Shown here: piece by piece, positions 38,206-47,403 of the stretch
How the letters are laid out: each line of letters begins with the position of its first letter
How positions within the stretch are numbered: position 1 is the stretch's first letter
DNA from: Bacteroidota bacterium
Lineage (GTDB): Bacteria > Bacteroidota > Bacteroidia > Chitinophagales > Chitinophagaceae
DNA length: 64,000 nt
Reading direction: 5' to 3'
Assembly: GCA_018266455.1 (NCBI GenBank)
Contig: JAFEAJ010000009.1
Coordinates: 1-64,000 of the forward strand
The notes under the pieces: model-generated
The model's database searches: none
The model's input: the letters and a program-made list of their open reading frames with translations, nothing else
What the model was told of the DNA's origin: nothing
Translations under genes and position numbers: made by a program

Positions 38206-39459
38206 TTAATTCGTAACTGCTGAAGGGTCATTCATCAATCCCAAAAACAAAATAGTTCCGGATTGTTTCTCCGCAATGGCATAAAGAAAAGGACGGTTTA
38301 ATTTAAAAGCTGGCGGCTGTGCAATGGCGGTATATCCAATGCCAATCACTGTTGCGGCGGCTGCTTCTGTGCCTTGCTCATTTACTTTGATATAGGTTTT
38401 GTGTATGGCCTTGGTGATTTCCACCTTAATATCAGTGGGGGAATAAATTTTGGAAAAATCGGCAGAGCCGGAAAAAGCTATCCCCATGCCCATCATGGAG
38501 AGTTCCGGTTTCATGTCGTCAATGGAGTAAGCATATTCCCATTTGGGCATGCTCAGTGCAATATTCATGCTGTCCATTTTATTAATGGCGCTGCTCAAAA
38601 TGCTTTTGGTCATGGAAGCGGCAAATGAGTTGATGTTTTGTTGTTGATTGGCAGGCATTAATGCATACATGCTAAAGCCCGTGCCGCCGCCATAAGGAAG
38701 CTCGATGATTGAAAATGCTGGATCGCTATAAAACTTTGTGACCATATTTTGCTGCATAAAAGAAGTGTTTTCAGTAGCTCCATTCTGCAGGTAAAAAACA
38801 TCATTGTGCGTGTTCGATGTTTTAAACCCGTTTTTCCATGAGCCGTTAAAATAAATGGCATTGATGAGGTACATTAAATCAGTGTCAGATATCTGCTCTA
38901 ATATTTTTGGGATTTTATTATTGGTATTTTGAGCTACCCAGTTATTAATTTTATTTACTGCATTGGGGTTGCTGAAATCCAGCGATTGAACAGTAGCATT
39001 GTAATTATCATGCACGGTATTTAAAAAAGAGGTTAGCGGCTGGAAACTATTTTGCCTGTACCATAAAGAATTGGCGATGGAAAGCTTAACCTTATTATCC
39101 TCATTCGGCAGTTGTATAATTAATGCCTTGCATACTGCATTGAGGTCGTTAATATCAACCCCTATAACCTGAAGTGCATTAGCTATGGAATCTTTAGTGC
39201 TATTGTCGGCCCCATTGTAAACCATGCTCAACGCCAGGTAAATGCTTAATGGCGAAATAAGTTTATTGCTATTGGCCTGGTCTTGCTGTAAGGTAGCTTG
39301 CAAGAAACGAAATGCAAATTCATTATTGGCGCTAATGACTGCTCCAGCATTCGCAGGCAATACAAGCGGTTTAGTAATCTCCGGGTCGGGGGCGGTTTTT
39401 TTGCAGGAAAAGCATGTTACAACCAGGGCCATAAAAAGAAATGAGCTTAGTTTCCTCAT
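38206..39459 (-). CDS. serpin-family protease inhibitor, lipoprotein
   Basis: 417 residues with lipobox Cys19 (VTCFSCKK), so it is anchored to a membrane. The serpin core is clear: LISPLSIYLALSMVYNGA, the breach-region IKVNEQGTEAAAAT hinge and the signature LNRPFLYAIAEKQSGTILFLG. The small-residue hinge (P15-P8 about GTEAAAAT) is the pattern of inhibitory serpins. The predicted P1 region is near Gly-Tyr-Thr-Ala, so its target protease is not obvious. It probably protects the cell surface from proteases. An FNR-like palindrome lies about 24 bp upstream of the start. Confidence 0.93.
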   Translation of the reverse strand: MRKLSSFLFMALVVTCFSCKKTAPDPEITKPLVLPANAGAVISANNEFAFRFLQATLQQDQANSNKLISPLSIYLALSMVYNGADNSTKDSIANALQVIGVDINDLNAVCKALIIQLPNEDNKVKLSIANSLWYRQNSFQPLTSFLNTVHDNYNATVQSLDFSNPNAVNKINNWVAQNTNNKIPKILEQISDTDLMYLINAIYFNGSWKNGFKTSNTHNDVFYLQNGATENTSFMQQNMVTKFYSDPAFSIIELPYGGGTGFSMYALMPANQQQNINSFAASMTKSILSSAINKMDSMNIALSMPKWEYAYSIDDMKPELSMMGMGIAFSGSADFSKIYSPTDIKVEITKAIHKTYIKVNEQGTEAAAATVIGIGYTAIAQPPAFKLNRPFLYAIAEKQSGTILFLGLMNDPSAVTN

Positions 39460-39481
39460 AATAATTCATTTTATTATACAG

Positions 39482-39498
39482 TTTGACCATGATCAAAT
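39482..39498. promoter_or_regulatory. FNR/CRP-like palindrome upstream of the serpin gene
   Basis: TTTGACCATGATCAAAT contains TTGAC-N4-ATCAA, 9 of the 10 positions of the FNR box TTGAT-N4-ATCAA. It shares 15 of 17 bases with the site at 56818-56834 in the hemA/hemH spacer. A Crp/Fnr-family regulator is encoded at 44073-44657. Confidence 0.4.
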
Positions 39499-39657
39499 GC
39501 TAATCGTTGCATTAGCGTAACTATTATTTTCCTGATATGTGCAATTCCTTGCGCAAATGAAATAGCCCTAATTTACTTTTCAGTTAGCTTATTAGGTTCC
39601 CGGAATGATGATGCCGTATGCATGCAAGAATCAGGCGTTTCGGTAAAATGAGTTGAG

Positions 39658-40125
39658 TCATGGCGTTATTTTCATGAACGCCATATTGTTTTCGTGGTGG
39701 CAACTGTTGCAATTGTTGGTAAGCGAAATAAAATTTGTTTTTAAGGCAGCATCATCTTTTTTTGAAGCTGCGCCTGCAAGAATTTGCAAAGGCTCCTGAA
39801 GATATTTGTCATAAAAGTTGGAAAAGGGCTTCGTCAGTTTATCATTGGCAATGTTCAATTGTGCGATGCGCTCAGCAGTTTCTTTTATCTCATCAATTTC
39901 ATACGCCGCCCTGTCGTAATCTTTCTTTGCAATGGCAGCGCCGAGCGAATCATGGTGATATTTTATCTGCAGCATGAATTCGCCAAGGCCGGGCTTCAGA
40001 TGGTTCACCAGGGCTATTAAAGAATCAATTGGCAATTGTTTATTATCGGCAATGGCTTGCTGCTTGCATCCGGCCAGGGCTGCGATGAGCGCAATACATA
40101 TACTACAAGACAAAATCAATTTCAC
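39658..40125 (-). CDS. c-type cytochrome lipoprotein
   Basis: 155 residues with lipobox Cys20 (IAALAGCKQQ). The protein is mostly helical and carries a single heme-binding CNSCH motif near the C-terminus (Cys139, Cys142, His143). A CxxCH at the end of a four-helix protein suggests a cytochrome c'-like fold, which is an inference. It is divergent from the di-heme oxidoreductase gene across a 141-bp spacer, so both may belong to one redox system. TAACTTTC upstream resembles a -7 element. Confidence 0.8.
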   Translation of the reverse strand: MKLILSCSICIALIAALAGCKQQAIADNKQLPIDSLIALVNHLKPGLGEFMLQIKYHHDSLGAAIAKKDYDRAAYEIDEIKETAERIAQLNIANDKLTKPFSNFYDKYLQEPLQILAGAASKKDDAALKTNFISLTNNCNSCHHENNMAFMKITP

Positions 40126-40266
40126 AATAAATATTTTTAGAAAGTTACGAAGATTTTATTATCATTTTTTCCCGATAATAGAAACTGATTTTCTGATTGC
40201 GTAAGCAAATGAGGTTAAGGGAGCTGATTTTTGCGCCAGGTTTCAGAGCCTTTCATGTAATGGAAT

Positions 40267-41487
40267 ATGAAAAAGAAAACAACAATAGTAATGAGCGCCA
40301 TGATAGTTGGGGCCAGCATATTTGCTGCATGCTCTAAATTGCTGCCTTCAGCTATAGATCCCCAAAACGGGCTAAGTAGCCCGGTAGATCTTTCTAATGC
40401 GCAGAATGTTTTGTTTGCGCATGGGAATGATGTTTTTTTTGCAAACCGGACTGCAGCCAATGGGTTGGGCCCTTATTTTGTAGCAATAAGCTGTGGAAGT
40501 TGCCATGCAAGCGATAACCGAGGGCATCCTTTTACTATGCTCACTCGTTTCGGCCAATCTGATACCACAGGAAATAAATTTTTAAATAAAGGCGGGCCGC
40601 AGCTGCAGAATAATAATCTGCCTGGGTATTTGCCACAACAAATGCCGCCCGGCGCAACCAGCTCGAGATTTATTGCGCCCATTACAGCCGGGTCAGGTTT
40701 TTTGGAAGCTGTTCCCGATTCAGCAATATTGGCCATGGCAGCATCCAATGCTAACAACGCCGATGGGGTAAGGGGCCATCCCAATTACAATTCCATCCCT
40801 TCATATATTACTCCATTTGCAAATGCAATTCCGAGGGGCGATGGGAAATATATTTGCCGCTTCGGGCGTAAGGCTTCGACCTATAATCTGGTACAGCAGG
40901 TGGCTTCGGCCTACAATCACGACATGGGCATTACTTCTTCTTACATGCCATTCAATCCTTATAATTATCTTGATCAAACCTTGCCAGCGTTGCCTTCTTC
41001 GCCAGAGGTAAGCGATGATGACTTCAATGCGGTAGTGTTTTATGTACAGTGCCTGCAAACCCCCATCCAACGAAATGCCAATGACCCTACTGTGCAACAC
41101 GGCAACCAGGTATTTAACCAGATTGGCTGCGAAACTTGCCATAAGCAAGCCTTAACAACCGGCTATTCTCCCATAGATGCGCTTTCTTATCAAACATTCA
41201 GCCCTTTCACCGATTTGTTGGTGCATGATATGGGGGCCGGATTAGATGATGGCTATACTGAAGGGAATGCCCTGACAACTGAATGGAGAACGGCTCCGCT
41301 TTGGGGCCTGGGCCTTGCGCCGGGCGTGCAGGGAGGCACTTACTATTTAATGCACGATGGCAGGGCGCGTAGTATTGAACAGGCTATCCAAATGCACGGT
41401 GGAGAAGCGGCTACAAGCGCCGGCCGCTTCAATAATCTTTCTAATGAGGATAAAAGCGCACTGCTCACTTTTTTGAAATCATTATAA
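40267..41487 (+). CDS. di-heme oxidoreductase (DUF1111-like) lipoprotein
   Basis: 406 residues with lipobox Cys22 (SIFAACSKLL). Two c-type heme motifs are present: CGSCH (Cys76-His80) in a context of RGHPFTML, and CETCH (Cys288-His292). The C-terminus has TAPLWGLG and MHDGRARSIEQAIQMHGGEA, typical of the DUF1111 'di-heme oxidoreductase' family related to MauG and cytochrome c peroxidase. Its substrate is unknown. The stop codon overlaps the start of the Rieske gene by one base (TAATG), indicating translational coupling. Confidence 0.9.
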   Translation: MKKKTTIVMSAMIVGASIFAACSKLLPSAIDPQNGLSSPVDLSNAQNVLFAHGNDVFFANRTAANGLGPYFVAISCGSCHASDNRGHPFTMLTRFGQSDTTGNKFLNKGGPQLQNNNLPGYLPQQMPPGATSSRFIAPITAGSGFLEAVPDSAILAMAASNANNADGVRGHPNYNSIPSYITPFANAIPRGDGKYICRFGRKASTYNLVQQVASAYNHDMGITSSYMPFNPYNYLDQTLPALPSSPEVSDDDFNAVVFYVQCLQTPIQRNANDPTVQHGNQVFNQIGCETCHKQALTTGYSPIDALSYQTFSPFTDLLVHDMGAGLDDGYTEGNALTTEWRTAPLWGLGLAPGVQGGTYYLMHDGRARSIEQAIQMHGGEAATSAGRFNNLSNEDKSALLTFLKSL

Positions 41488-41918
41488 TGGAACGAAAAGA
41501 TTTTTTTAAAACCTGCGGTTTTGCATGTGTTTCCGGAAGCATCTTTCTGTCTATGTTAGAAAGTTGTGGCAGCACAAAAATCATTTCCGGTACAATTGAA
41601 AAGAGCGGCCTGGTAATACCAGCCTCTTCATTCCTGGAAAAAGAAAATAAGTACAGAAAGTACATAGTTGTGCAAAATGAAAAATTGCAGTACCCGATAT
41701 GCCTTTATCGGTTAAATGAAAATGAATATTCAGCATTGTTGATGAGGTGCACGCACCAGGGGGCGGAATTACAAGTATTCGGTGATAAACTGCAATGCCC
41801 GGCGCATGGTAGCGAATTTAGCAATCATGGAATAGTTCAAAACGGGCCGGCAAGCGTAAACCTGAGGTCATTTCCGGTTACTGTGAAACAAGATCAAATA
41901 AATATTTCCTTAAAATGA
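41487..41918 (+). CDS. Rieske 2Fe-2S lipoprotein
   Basis: 143 residues. The N-terminus (MERKDFFKTCGFAC) resembles a Tat-type signal, with a lipobox near Cys27 (SMLESCGS). The Rieske cluster ligands are Cys88/His90 (RCTHQGAEL) and Cys104/His107 (CPAHGSEF), with normal spacing. It transfers electrons at the membrane surface. It is coupled to the di-heme gene upstream (1-base overlap) and the porin-like gene downstream (4-base overlap, ATGA), so the three act in one transcript. No cytochrome b partner is present, so this is not a bc1 complex. Confidence 0.93.
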   Translation: MERKDFFKTCGFACVSGSIFLSMLESCGSTKIISGTIEKSGLVIPASSFLEKENKYRKYIVVQNEKLQYPICLYRLNENEYSALLMRCTHQGAELQVFGDKLQCPAHGSEFSNHGIVQNGPASVNLRSFPVTVKQDQINISLK

Positions 41919-43192
41919 AAATAGCTTTATCTTTTTCTTTACTGCTTTTTTTTATTTTTTCATTTTGCAGATCAAATGCACAAATAGATAGCAGCCTGCT
42001 TAAAATTTCTTCACAAGACAGCGCGAAAGCCGGGTTAACAATGGATGCTATTTATGAAAGGCCTTTTCTTAAACTGGGCAAATTGCCCGTGTCCATTGGG
42101 GGCTATGTGGAATCGAACTGGCAGTATGTTTCGCATTCCGGGACTACTGTTGGCCACCAGTTTCAGTTTCGAAGGTTCAGCCTTTTCGTGGCTTCTACTA
42201 TCGCAAAAAGAATAAAATTCCTTTCAGAAATAGAGTATGAAAATGATCCCCAGGGCGATCCCGACCAGGCATCAGCAGGCGGCGAGTTTGAAATGGAATA
42301 TGCAGCACTTGATATTGAGCTGCACCCGCTTTTGAATCTTCGCGGGGGCATTATCGTTAACCCTATCGGCGCTTTCAACCAAAACCACGATGGACCCAAG
42401 TGGGAATTTACTGACCGGCCTATAGCCATGACCCAAATGCTGCCCGGCACATGGAACAACACAGGTTTCGGTATTTATGGAAAACAGTATATAAATGACT
42501 GGATGTTTGGCTACGAATTTTATTTAACAGGTGGCTTTAATGATCTGATTATTGATAATCCTGAAGGGAAAACTTTTCTTCCTGCGGCTAAAAGCAACAC
42601 GGGAAGGTTCACCTCAAGCGCAAGCGGGGAGCCGTTGTATTCAGGAAAAATTTCTGTTCGTAACGAAAAGATCGGAGAACTTGGCTTGTCTTTTATGAGC
42701 GATGTGTACAATACCTGGCAAGTGCAAGGCACTACCATTGATAATAAAAGGAAGGTTAATGTTTTTGATATTGATTTCAATACAAAAATCCCAAAGCTTA
42801 ATACAAATATTGTTACGGAATGGGCATGGGTTAATGTACAGGTGCCGCCCAATTATTCAGAACAATATGCCCAAAAGCAGTTTGGTGGATTCATTGATGT
42901 GGTGCAACCGATTGTGAGCGGCAAAATTCTTGGATGGGAGAACGCTACCCTGAATATTGCGCTGCGCGGTGAATATGTAGATTGGAATGTAGGCCATTTC
43001 CAGTCCACTGGAAAAAGAATGTACAATGAATTGTGGAGCGTGATGCCTGCGATAAGCTTTCGCCCAACACCGCAAACCGTGTTGCGTTTTAATTACCGCC
43101 ATCAAATGCAACGGGACATTACGGGAAATACCATTGGAGATAATATTGGCTCAACCGCAGGGTTCAGCTTGGGGCTATCTACTTATTTTTAG
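41915..43192 (+). CDS. outer-membrane porin (phosphate-selective O/P-like)
   Basis: 425 residues with a signal peptide ending near CRSNAQ. The barrel is rich in alternating strands and begins with the porin-like LPVSIGGYVESNWQYV and RFSLFVASTIAKRIKFLSEIEYEND. The C-terminus RFNYRHQMQRDITGN...GFSLGLSTYF ends in an aromatic residue as expected for barrel insertion. It resembles Bacteroidota proteins annotated as phosphate-selective porins, but the substrate is not known. It could admit the substrate or allow electron transfer across the outer membrane for the upstream heme and Rieske proteins. Confidence 0.85.
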   Translation: MKIALSFSLLLFFIFSFCRSNAQIDSSLLKISSQDSAKAGLTMDAIYERPFLKLGKLPVSIGGYVESNWQYVSHSGTTVGHQFQFRRFSLFVASTIAKRIKFLSEIEYENDPQGDPDQASAGGEFEMEYAALDIELHPLLNLRGGIIVNPIGAFNQNHDGPKWEFTDRPIAMTQMLPGTWNNTGFGIYGKQYINDWMFGYEFYLTGGFNDLIIDNPEGKTFLPAAKSNTGRFTSSASGEPLYSGKISVRNEKIGELGLSFMSDVYNTWQVQGTTIDNKRKVNVFDIDFNTKIPKLNTNIVTEWAWVNVQVPPNYSEQYAQKQFGGFIDVVQPIVSGKILGWENATLNIALRGEYVDWNVGHFQSTGKRMYNELWSVMPAISFRPTPQTVLRFNYRHQMQRDITGNTIGDNIGSTAGFSLGLSTYF

Positions 43193-43260
43193 CTTGTATT
43201 TTTTAACACCCGTACTATTACATATTTAAGTTAGCAGCGGATAAAAGTGGTGGTGTGGGC

Positions 43261-43983
43261 TTATACTGTCATTGGCACTTCCATCAATAACAATTCAGCA
43301 TTCTGTGTATTTGCCTTGATAGAAATGTTGCCAGTATCCCAAATCCCAAACCCATCTCTTTTATTGAGTTGTTGCCCATCAATGGAAATACCTCCTTCCA
43401 GTACAAATGCATAAATGCCATTCTCTTTTTTCTTCAATGTATAATGAGTAGAAAAATCTTTGTCGAATTTGCCGATATGCAACCATGCATCCTGGTGTAT
43501 CCACGCAACGCCGTCTTCTGCTTTTGGGGTTGCTATTTGCTGTAATTTATTATGCCGCTCATTTTCCTGTAAAGTAACCTGGCTATAGCGGGGCTGCACA
43601 TTTTTTTTATTCGGGAATATCCATATCTGCAAAAACTTTACAGGCGTATCCTTGCTTTTGTTGAATTCACTGTGAAAAATACCGGTGCCGGCACTCATGG
43701 CCTGTATATCGCCTTTTTTTATTACTGCAATATTTCCCATGCTGTCTTCATGTTGCAGGTCTCCTTCCAAAGGAATGGAAATAATTTCCATATTCTCGTG
43801 CGGGTGCTTTCCGAAACCTTTTCCCTCTGCAACGGTATCGTCATTCAGCACGCGCAGTGCACCGAAGTGAATGCGTTCAGGATCATAATAGTTTGCAAAA
43901 CTGAATGTGTGATAACTGTTGAGCCAACCATGATCGGCATGTCCGCGGGTCTCTGCTTTATGTAGTACTGTGTTCGTCATCAT
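43261..43983 (-). CDS. pirin family protein
   Basis: 240 residues from the ATG at 43983 (MMTNTVLHKAETRGHADHG); the longer frame to 44076 adds an implausible leader and overlaps the regulator gene. It is a bicupin with the conserved metal-site residues in PHENMEIISIPLEGDLQHEDSMG and HSEFNKS. Pirins are iron proteins; some have quercetinase activity and others act as redox-sensing regulators. It is the last gene of a run with the Crp/Fnr regulator and a TMEM175-like channel. Confidence 0.92.
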   Translation of the reverse strand: MMTNTVLHKAETRGHADHGWLNSYHTFSFANYYDPERIHFGALRVLNDDTVAEGKGFGKHPHENMEIISIPLEGDLQHEDSMGNIAVIKKGDIQAMSAGTGIFHSEFNKSKDTPVKFLQIWIFPNKKNVQPRYSQVTLQENERHNKLQQIATPKAEDGVAWIHQDAWLHIGKFDKDFSTHYTLKKKENGIYAFVLEGGISIDGQQLNKRDGFGIWDTGNISIKANTQNAELLLMEVPMTV

Positions 43984-44072
43984 TATATTTTTCTTCCACA
44001 AATTTCCGAATAAAGTACTGCGTATGCAATAAGGTAGATTAAGAAATGCGGATGTACTTGATAAAATGAGAT

Positions 44073-44657
44073 TCACAATTTTCGGAAATAATCTGCCTTC
44101 ACTTTGCTTAGAAATTCAGGGGTAACGCCAATATATGATGCAATCATTTTTTGCGGAAGATGTTCGATCAGCGTTGGATAATGTTTGCAGAATTCGGCAA
44201 ATCGGTCCTGTGCTGTGAGGCTCATATTATCAATTAACCGGCGGCGAAGCACCACCAGTGCGTTTTCTGAAAGAATGCGAAAAAAGCGTTCAAATTTTGG
44301 GATATTAATAAACAATTTTTCGCGGTCATCTCTGGATATTAAAAGCACTTCTGTATTTTCCAAGGCATCTATGTTAAGATTGCCTGGTTGCCGGGAAATA
44401 AAACTGTACATGTCGGAGATCCACCAGTCGGGCGGGGCAAATTGCAACACATGCTCAAACCCGCTTTTGTCAATGGTGTAGCCCCGAAGGCAGCCTTTTA
44501 CCACAAATGCAGTTTGTGTGCACACTTCATTTTCCCGCAGCAGGAAATCTTTTCGTTTTAGTTTTTTTTCTTTCAATAAAGCAACAAAATATTTCTCTTC
44601 CCCAGGCGACAGAGAGATATGCTTTGAAATATTTGTTATGATAAGCGAATAATCCAT
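44073..44657 (-). CDS. Crp/Fnr-family transcriptional regulator
   Basis: 194 residues. The cyclic-nucleotide-binding-type beta-barrel is seen in LLRENEVCTQTAFVVKGCLRGY. The C-terminal helix-turn-helix is MIASYIGVTPEFLSKVKADY. Cysteines are few and no N-terminal FNR-type 4Fe-4S cluster motif is present, so oxygen sensing through a cluster is unlikely. It lies next to the heme genes; the FNR-like palindromes at 39482 and 56818 are possible targets, though unproven. The gene is close to the upstream TMEM175 gene (11-bp gap). Confidence 0.9.
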   Translation of the reverse strand: MDYSLIITNISKHISLSPGEEKYFVALLKEKKLKRKDFLLRENEVCTQTAFVVKGCLRGYTIDKSGFEHVLQFAPPDWWISDMYSFISRQPGNLNIDALENTEVLLISRDDREKLFINIPKFERFFRILSENALVVLRRRLIDNMSLTAQDRFAEFCKHYPTLIEHLPQKMIASYIGVTPEFLSKVKADYFRKL

Positions 44658-44668
44658 GCTTGAAAATT

Positions 44669-45250
44669 TTAATCGCCACCCAGTGCAAGCTCTATCTTTT
44701 TATCCGGGATAAACCATGAAGCGGCAACTAAAAAAAACAACACTTCAGAAATGGTGGTGTTAATAAATGCTAAAATGAGTGCAGCGATGTATGCAATTAT
44801 TGAATAAACAGACTTTCTTTTTAAGCCGTCGAACACACTGATCATTTCTTTGCTGAACTCATTTTTCTTTTGGATATGCATGGAAAGGACATAAAAAGCG
44901 CTGCCGCTAAGCAATAACAATAAGGCATAAGCAGCTACGGGATATGCGTGGAAATTTGTTTCGCCCATCCATTCGGTAGCAACAGGCACCAGCGAAAGCC
45001 AGAAAAGAAGGAACAGGTTCGACCACAAAATTCCCGCATTCACTTGTTTTGCTGTGTGAAGAAGATGATGATGATTGACCCAGTAAATACCGACATACGC
45101 AAAGCTTAGCATATAGCTTAACATCACTGGTATTAATGGTTTAAGGGCAACAAGGTTTTCACCATGCGGAACTTTTATTTCGAGCACCATGATGGTGATG
45201 ATGATGGCGAACACGCCATCGCTAAATGCTTCAAGCCTGGCTTTATTCAT
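44669..45250 (-). CDS. TMEM175 (DUF1211) family potassium channel-like protein
   Basis: 193 residues with about six hydrophobic helices. The selectivity-filter helix signature FSDGVFAIIITIMVLEIKVP is at the N-terminus (about residues 9-28). Bacterial members form tetrameric potassium-permeable channels in the inner membrane. It lies in a run with hemL upstream (69-bp gap) and the Crp/Fnr gene downstream. A second paralogue lies on the other side of hemL. Confidence 0.88.
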   Translation of the reverse strand: MNKARLEAFSDGVFAIIITIMVLEIKVPHGENLVALKPLIPVMLSYMLSFAYVGIYWVNHHHLLHTAKQVNAGILWSNLFLLFWLSLVPVATEWMGETNFHAYPVAAYALLLLLSGSAFYVLSMHIQKKNEFSKEMISVFDGLKRKSVYSIIAYIAALILAFINTTISEVLFFLVAASWFIPDKKIELALGGD

Positions 45251-45319
45251 ACTGGAGTAAATTAACCTGGTAACTATTTTAAAAAGCCTTACTCTTCAGC
45301 AGGCCTATAATGGTTCAAA

Positions 45320-46609
45320 TTAAATGATTTCTTTCAAACTTTCAGAAGTTGCCTGGATGGTTTTATCAAGGTCTTCTCTCGTCAGTGCATTGTTCAGGAA
45401 CCAGCTTTCAAATGCCGATGGCGGGAGATATACCCCACGCTTCAGCATGGCATGAAAATATTTTTTGAAGAGCTCATTATTAGCAGATGCAGCACTTGCG
45501 AAATCATTCACCGCATGATTGCTGAAATGCACGCTGATCATAGAGCCGAATTGGTTAATTACGAATGGGATTTTTGTTTCGAGAAAAACCCTGTGCAGGT
45601 TATCGCGCAGGTAAATGGTTTTTTCTTCCAGCTCGTGATAAATGTGCCGGTTATTTTTTAAAATTTTTAGAGTAGTATAACCGGCAATCATTGCAATGGG
45701 GTTGCCGCTTAAAGTGCCTGCCTGGTAAACACTGCCGAGGGGGGCAATATGCTCCATAATTTTTTTCTTTCCTCCAAATGCGCCAACAGGCATGCCTCCG
45801 CCAATAACTTTTCCGTAAGTAACCAGGTCTGCATTTACTTTTATTTTTTCCTGAGCGCCACCGGGCGCCAGGCGGAACCCTGTCATCACTTCATCAAAAA
45901 TGAGCAGGATGTTTTTATCATTGCATATACTTCTCAATTCTTGTAAAAAACCTGGTTGTGGCAGTATACAGCCCATATTTCCCGCAACAGGCTCTACAAT
46001 AATGGCGGCAACCTGGTTTTTGTGTTCTTCAGTTAATTTCTCAAGCGCTTTTAAATCGTTGTAAGCACAAGTGAGGGTATCGTTTGCCACACCTAATGTA
46101 ACTCCGGGAACTGACTGGATATTCAATGTGGCCACACCGCTTCCCGCTTTTACCAGGAATGAATCTGCATGGCCATGATAACAGCCCTCAAATTTGATGA
46201 TTTTATTTTTTCCGGTGTAACCGCGTGCTAACCTGATTGCGCTCATGCAAGCCTCGGTCCCGCTACTGACCATGCGTATCAAATCAATATTAGGGGCCAT
46301 GCTTTTTATCAGCTCTGCCATTTCAATTTCCAGTTCTGTTGGGGCTCCATAAGAAGTGGAGCCGAGCGCTTGCTCCTGTATTGCTTTTACAACTTCTTCG
46401 TGCGCATGGCCAAGTATCATCGGCCCCCATGATGCAATGTAGTCGATGTATTTATTGTCATCCGCATCATATAAGTAAGCTCCTTTTGCTTTTTTAATGA
46501 AAAGCGGCGTCCCGCCCACACTTTTAAAAGCACGAACGGGAGAGTTCACTCCCCCGGGGATGGATTGCTGTGCACGGGAGAACAATTGCTGGCTTTTACT
46601 GGTATGCAT
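45320..46609 (-). CDS. hemL: glutamate-1-semialdehyde 2,1-aminomutase
   Basis: 429 residues, standard length. It is a PLP aminotransferase-fold enzyme with the PLP lysine in [16 protein letters not shown] and the N-terminal signature [13 protein letters not shown]. It converts glutamate-1-semialdehyde to 5-aminolevulinate, the second committed step of the C5 heme pathway. In this window its partner hemA lies 9 kb away in the same gene cluster. It is flanked on both sides by TMEM175-like genes, which is odd. Confidence 0.97.
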   Translation of the reverse strand: MHTSKSQQLFSRAQQSIPGGVNSPVRAFKSVGGTPLFIKKAKGAYLYDADDNKYIDYIASWGPMILGHAHEEVVKAIQEQALGSTSYGAPTELEIEMAELIKSMAPNIDLIRMVSSGTEACMSAIRLARGYTGKNKIIKFEGCYHGHADSFLVKAGSGVATLNIQSVPGVTLGVANDTLTCAYNDLKALEKLTEEHKNQVAAIIVEPVAGNMGCILPQPGFLQELRSICNDKNILLIFDEVMTGFRLAPGGAQEKIKVNADLVTYGKVIGGGMPVGAFGGKKKIMEHIAPLGSVYQAGTLSGNPIAMIAGYTTLKILKNNRHIYHELEEKTIYLRDNLHRVFLETKIPFVINQFGSMISVHFSNHAVNDFASAASANNELFKKYFHAMLKRGVYLPPSAFESWFLNNALTREDLDKTIQATSESLKEII

Positions 46610-46628
46610 ATTATTCGATATTCTTTAT

Positions 46629-47315
46629 TCAGCTTTCTGAAAGATGTTCTTTCATCAGCTCAGGATATTTTTTTTTGTAATGCCTGTTGATAAAAAAACT
46701 TACAAAAGGCAATAGTGGCAAAGAAAGGTAAGCAACCAAAGGGGACAAAAAGGAAATTCCAAATATTAGTACAAAAACGGAAGGAATGAGAAATGCGCGG
46801 ATGGTGTTATAGTGCAATAAAATTTTGTTTTCAAGGCCATGGCTAAGATGATTTTTTGGATTTGAGACAAGTTTCCACAAGCGATAGCTCATGTAACCGA
46901 CAAAACAAATATTTAATGTATAAAAAGCGAGCGGCGTATGTGCGCGAATAAGAAAATAATCGCTCAGAAAAGCGGTGCTGAAAGGCATGATTACAATTGA
47001 CAAAAGAAAGCCAAGATTGATTGCCATCAGCTTTCGGTTATAATGAATGATGTGGTTGAACAAACGATGATGGACCATCCAGTACAGCCCGATAACAAAA
47101 AAACTATTTATGAAGCCGATAAACTTTTGCAAAGTCTCGTTCAATAAAGAATTGATTAGCTGAAGGTCTGGTGGTTCACTGCTGTTGTTATGAATTTCCG
47201 GGACTTTAATTTCAACGATCAATATAGTAATGGCAATAGCAAAAACCGCATCGCTGAAAAATGCAATACGTTCAATCTGGAATTCTTCTTTCAGGAATTT
47301 ATCATGGGTATTCAA
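46629..47315 (-). CDS. TMEM175 (DUF1211) family potassium channel-like protein
   Basis: 228 residues with about six hydrophobic helices. The filter-helix signature FFSDAVFAIAITILIVEIKVPE lies at about residues 19-40. It is a diverged paralogue of the gene at 44669-45250. It ends 19 bp before hemL begins, so it may be co-transcribed with the heme genes. Potassium conduction is inferred from the family. Confidence 0.87.
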   Translation of the reverse strand: MNTHDKFLKEEFQIERIAFFSDAVFAIAITILIVEIKVPEIHNNSSEPPDLQLINSLLNETLQKFIGFINSFFVIGLYWMVHHRLFNHIIHYNRKLMAINLGFLLSIVIMPFSTAFLSDYFLIRAHTPLAFYTLNICFVGYMSYRLWKLVSNPKNHLSHGLENKILLHYNTIRAFLIPSVFVLIFGISFLSPLVAYLSLPLLPFVSFFINRHYKKKYPELMKEHLSES

Positions 47316-47403
47316 AATATGTAAATTTTTTTTAAAATAATATTTTTAATACATAGAACGGTATCACATGCAAAGATAGGAGCAGGGCACGGGTTATGAA
47401 ACG

